9,230 bases of DNA from Bacillota bacterium (GTDB lineage Bacteria; Bacillota; Clostridia; Lachnospirales; Lachnospiraceae), in the NCBI GenBank assembly GCA_023415475.1, contig JAEZKL010000157.1, positions 1-9,230 of the forward strand, written 5' to 3'. Each line of letters starts with the position of its first letter. Within the stretch, counting starts at the first letter, position 1. Of the stretch, positions 6,875 through 9,230 are shown piece by piece. The notes under the pieces are model-generated. The model searched no databases. It had not been told where the DNA came from and was given only the letters and a program-made list of their open reading frames with translations. A program made the translations under genes and the position numbers.

Positions 6875-6903
6875 TAGAAAAACCCACTTCTTATGTATAT
6901 AAT
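6875..6903 (+). promoter_or_regulatory. Candidate promoter of the surface protein/sortase operon
   Basis: TATAAT (6 of 6) at 6898-6903 is preceded by TAGAAA (4 of 6 to TTGACA) at 6875-6880 with a 17-base spacer. The start would be near 6910, leaving a leader of about 60 bases that carries ATGCAT twice before the AAGGAG ribosome site. Confidence 0.55.
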
Positions 6904-6971
6904 GAAAATGCATATCTGCATGTCGAATTTAGGCTTAGCCGGTATGACAATGCATTTACAAGGAGAAATAT

Positions 6972-8378
6972 ATGAAGAAAGTGGGAGCAATTATATTATC
7001 CTTAGCCTTACTGTTTAGCATGGTTCCTCAGACAGTATCGGCGGCATATGGAGAGGCCTTCGAGGTTGACCTAAATGCATACTTAGGTGAAGTCAGTACA
7101 GAGCGCGGCTTCGATGTTACGAAAGCGGATCTTGAAGCTTATCTTTCTGCTTATGAGACAAAGCTGACTGATTTTACGTCAGTTGATGAACTGAGATCCG
7201 CCTTAGGAAAAGTGATAAAGGCTGATCTGAGCAATCTGAATAGCCTTTATGAGAGCTACAAATTGGATGAAACAGCCTTAATCGAGATTCTGGCTGCAAA
7301 TGGGGAAGAATTAAAGGACTATATCTATATCAGTGAACTAGCTTATGCCTTATTCTTCTATACCTATGATAATACCTTCGAACGTGAACCGGATTTCGAT
7401 GCCAAGCTGGTGGACTACCTGGCAACGATCAGTATGGAGCGTGGGTTTGAGGTTACAAAGGAGAGGCTCGAGGAGGCTCTTGCCGTCTATGATTCTAAGC
7501 TTGATTCCTTTGAGACAATTGAGGATGTTAAGGACTATATGGGAGAAGTAATAAAGGCTGACCTTAGTAATCTCTCCCCGATTTACAATACCTATCACAT
7601 CGATCAGAAGACTCTCTTAACATTACTTAAGAAAAACGGCAAAAGCATTGACGATTATATCTATGTGTATGATTTAGCAGAAGTGGCAAGCAGCACCAAT
7701 ACCGATATTCCAATTATAGATGAAGCAATGCTTACCGAGCTTCTTACTATGGTTGATATAACGGATACCGAGCTGAACAAAATCGAGGCATACATCGCCT
7801 CTCTGGAAAGCTATTACTCTGACCCTGCCTTTATCGAAGCCTTTAGCTCCTGGACTGAACGTATTACCGTACTGGAAGAGCTTGATGGTGCTGAAGAATT
7901 AAGTCAGGGACAGGTAGATCACGTTGTTGGCTACTTCAATGAATTTTTTAGCCTTATGAAACTTAAACCGGTTATCTCCTTTATCCATGATGGTAAAGAA
8001 ACAGTAATGTCCCTTGATAAGCTTGTGCAGCTCAAGGATTTTGATTACACAACACCAGAGATTAAGGTTACGATTTATGATACGGATGGGACTCTTCTTG
8101 CCGATTTTTTCGCTACCTCAGAGCTAATTGATTATCTGTCCGGTATTTATGACGAAATACCCGGTATAACGAAAGATGCAAAAAGCGGGGATGATACCTC
8201 ACAGCCTGCGACCCAGATCAATAATCAAAAGCCTTCCGCTCCCAGGACAGTAAGCGGGGGAAAGCTTCCCAAGACCTCAACCAATCATATCCCCGGCGCA
8301 ATTCTGGGGGGATTACTGGCGACTGCCGGAATACTTATGTATAAGAAGGTAAGTAATGCTAAGAAGAAATCAACATAA
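6972..8378 (+). CDS. Processed acidic surface protein with LPKTS sortase signal
   Basis: The 468-residue secreted protein has a signal peptide at 1-24 (MKK, hydrophobic core AIILSLALLFSMV, cleavage expected after VSA). The mature part is rich in Asp and Glu. It contains two copies of a helical-looking unit of about 97 residues, 30-126 and 142-238, exactly 112 residues apart (shared ERGF(D/E)VTK, VIKADLSNL, NG...DYIY). A third different region (about 245-395) follows, then a Ser/Thr/Pro/Gln linker. The C-terminus is a full sorting signal: LPKTS (432-436), hydrophobic IPGAILGGLLATAGILMY, and a Lys-rich tail. The motif ends in Ser instead of the usual Gly. Layout and partner match the family I know as processed acidic surface protein, found beside class D sortases; its function is unknown. 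AAGGAG six bases before ATG supports the start. The gene overlaps the sortase gene by 23 bases, so the sortase very probably cuts this protein and joins it to the cell wall. Confidence 0.88.
   Translation: MKKVGAIILSLALLFSMVPQTVSAAYGEAFEVDLNAYLGEVSTERGFDVTKADLEAYLSAYETKLTDFTSVDELRSALGKVIKADLSNLNSLYESYKLDETALIEILAANGEELKDYIYISELAYALFFYTYDNTFEREPDFDAKLVDYLATISMERGFEVTKERLEEALAVYDSKLDSFETIEDVKDYMGEVIKADLSNLSPIYNTYHIDQKTLLTLLKKNGKSIDDYIYVYDLAEVASSTNTDIPIIDEAMLTELLTMVDITDTELNKIEAYIASLESYYSDPAFIEAFSSWTERITVLEELDGAEELSQGQVDHVVGYFNEFFSLMKLKPVISFIHDGKETVMSLDKLVQLKDFDYTTPEIKVTIYDTDGTLLADFFATSELIDYLSGIYDEIPGITKDAKSGDDTSQPATQINNQKPSAPRTVSGGKLPKTSTNHIPGAILGGLLATAGILMYKKVSNAKKKST
7059..7685 (+). repeat. 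Internal duplication in the surface protein
   Basis: Unit 1 is 7059-7349 and unit 2 is 7395-7685, offset 336 bases (112 codons) with no insertion or deletion inside the aligned part. DNA has drifted mainly at third positions (for example ATAAAGGCTGATCTG against ATAAAGGCTGACCTT), so it is an old, protein-constrained duplication, not a recent one. Confidence 0.85.
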
Positions 8379-9102
8379 TAACCGTATCGGCTTATGGACA
8401 CCCCTCTGCCTTCGGATAACTGCCCTATCGCTTATTATAATTGGTTTACTTGTTAGTACCACAAATCTATATCATTATTCCCGTGGATATCTTGCAGGCT
8501 GGCTATACACTTCCCCTGTGAGTGCTAAGGAAGAAGATACTCCTGCTCTGAATGAGGATGTGAGTTCTAAGACGGAGAATACGACTGTATCGGGAAATAA
8601 CTCCTTAGACGATACCACAGTCGATTTAGATGCCGGAAGTATAGCAAAAGAACCACTTGTATATAAAGATCGGCCGGAACCCGGAGAGCAATTCGGTGAA
8701 CTGTATATTCCAAAGCTAGCCACTACTCTTCCTATCTTTGAAGGAACCGATGAGGAGGAGCTGGCGCTTGGTGTTGGCCATTATGATGGCAGTGTTCTTC
8801 CGGGTGAGAAGGATAATTGTGTTCTGGCAGGTCATCGGAATACTGTATTTCGCAGGCTGGGTGAAGTAGGCGAAGGCGATAGGCTGATTGTAAGGACATC
8901 AATGGGCGAATTTGAATATGTAGTAAACAAGGTTCGTATCGTTGATAAAGAGGATCGGACTGTCATAGTTCCGAAACCGAAAGCCACCTTAACCCTCAGC
9001 ACCTGCTACCCTTTCCGCTATATCGGTTCAGCTCCTCAACGTTATGTACTGGTAGCCTATTTAGCATCAATGAACCAAAGTAAAGAGAAATACAAAGGAT
9101 AG
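8356..9102 (+). CDS. Class D sortase (cysteine transpeptidase)
   Basis: The 248-residue protein has a short basic N-terminus, one membrane segment (about 19-38), an acidic Ser/Thr-rich stalk (about 55-110), and a sortase domain (about 114-237) outside the membrane. The catalytic residues are present: His160 in VLAGHRN, Cys217 in TLTLSTCYPF, and Arg229 in APQRYVLVA. The LYIPKL, ALGVGHYDGS and GDRLIV segments fit class D. The enzyme cuts LPXT-type signals after Thr and transfers the protein to an amine of the cell wall. Its substrate is almost surely the LPKTS protein encoded just before it, whose last 23 bases overlap this gene. The ATG at 8356 is preceded by AGAAGG six bases away. Instead of a terminator, a group II intron end begins two bases after the stop codon; the coding region is intact. 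Confidence 0.92.
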   Translation: MLRRNQHNNRIGLWTPLCLRITALSLIIIGLLVSTTNLYHYSRGYLAGWLYTSPVSAKEEDTPALNEDVSSKTENTTVSGNNSLDDTTVDLDAGSIAKEPLVYKDRPEPGEQFGELYIPKLATTLPIFEGTDEEELALGVGHYDGSVLPGEKDNCVLAGHRNTVFRRLGEVGEGDRLIVRTSMGEFEYVVNKVRIVDKEDRTVIVPKPKATLTLSTCYPFRYIGSAPQRYVLVAYLASMNQSKEKYKG

Positions 9103-9104
9103 GA

Positions 9105-9174
9105 ATCGAGTAGGAGGCGGTGATTAACCGCCGTCCTCTCACAGCACCGTGCGTACCGTTCGGTACACGGCGCT
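9105..9174 (-). ncRNA. Group II intron domains V and VI
   Basis: Domain V: minus-strand GCGCCGTG (9173-9166) pairs with CACGGTGC (9151-9144), including a G-T pair at the third position as in known domains V. The upper part is a short stem closed over GAAC, and the 3' side has the expected small bulge. The triad position reads CGC rather than AGC, as in group IIC introns. Domain VI: GAG, GGA and GGCGGT pair with ACCGCC, TCC and CTC, leaving an A at 9111, seven bases from the 3' end, as the branch point. The shortened domain V (about 30 bases instead of 34) is unusual. Confidence 0.75.
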
Positions 9175-9230
9175 TTCAATAGTTGACATGCACAGACTGA
9201 TATGCAATGGCCAAGTCATAAAAGCCATTG
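9105..9230 (-). mobile_element. 3' end of a group II intron (rest lies beyond the window)
   Basis: Read on the minus strand, the last 126 bases end in a domain V hairpin, a domain VI hairpin with a bulged A, and a final ...CTACTCGAT, the form of a bacterial group II intron 3' end. The proposed 3' boundary is 9105, giving an AT end. A further 7-bp inverted repeat (9205-9211 with 9224-9230) further inside may belong to domain IV or III. The intron-encoded reverse transcriptase and the 5' end would lie to the right, outside the window. It is antisense to the sortase gene and starts two bases after that gene's stop codon. Whether the intron is complete and mobile cannot be told. Confidence 0.8.

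Noticed and set aside
9127..9166. Hairpins GGCGGT/ACCGCC and GTACCG/CGGTAC as a terminator for the sortase gene
   Set aside because: There is no U-tract on the plus strand after either hairpin, and both fit domains VI and V of a minus-strand group II intron, including bulge and branch-point A.
1..9230. CRISPR array, tRNA, rRNA, phage or toxin-antitoxin genes
   Set aside because: No regularly spaced direct repeats of CRISPR type, no cloverleaf or rRNA-like stretch, and no frame resembling such proteins was seen on either strand.

Overview
The window looks like chromosome of a low-to-moderate GC, anaerobic, plant-polysaccharide-using Firmicute, most likely a Lachnospiraceae/Clostridia relative. 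This rests on strong AGGAGG-type ribosome sites, clostridial-type proteins (an iron-sulfur aldo/keto reductase, a split ThrE exporter, an SPFH protein, a GH127 arabinofuranosidase) and a Gram-positive LPXTG-type surface protein with its sortase. The taxonomic call is inference; no rRNA or marker gene is present.

Layout. (1) 1-852, minus: the N-terminal 284 codons of a flotillin-like SPFH protein, running off the left edge. (2) 853-1186: non-coding, with a possible tiny ORF, three TTTAATC direct repeats at exact 11-bp period, and a strong two-way terminator. (3) 1187-3115, minus: a GH127 beta-L-arabinofuranosidase. Its leader (about 3130-3252) still reads as the tail of another arabinofuranosidase, probably GH51, so an older gene seems to have been deleted here. 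(4) 3253-3399: divergent control region with a perfect 11-bp inverted repeat and the promoter of an AraC-family regulator (3400-4170, plus), the likely controller of the GH127 gene. (5) 4176-5416, minus: two-gene threonine/serine exporter, converging on the regulator with only 5 bp between stop codons. (6) 5715-6827, plus: aldo/keto reductase with a C-terminal 2x[4Fe-4S] domain. (7) 6972-9102, plus: an overlapping pair, a secreted acidic surface protein with a 112-residue internal duplication and an LPKTS sorting signal, and a class D sortase. (8) 9105-9230, minus: the 3' end of a group II intron (domains V and VI with branch-point A), lying 2 bp after the sortase stop codon.

The two clear functional units are arabinose-polymer breakdown (regulator, GH127, GH51 relic) and surface-protein anchoring (substrate plus dedicated sortase). 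I found no CRISPR array, tRNA, rRNA, phage or defence cassette. The most informative unlisted signals are the GH51 relic, the intron end, and the two repeat-type operator candidates. None of them amounts to a clearly new biological system.
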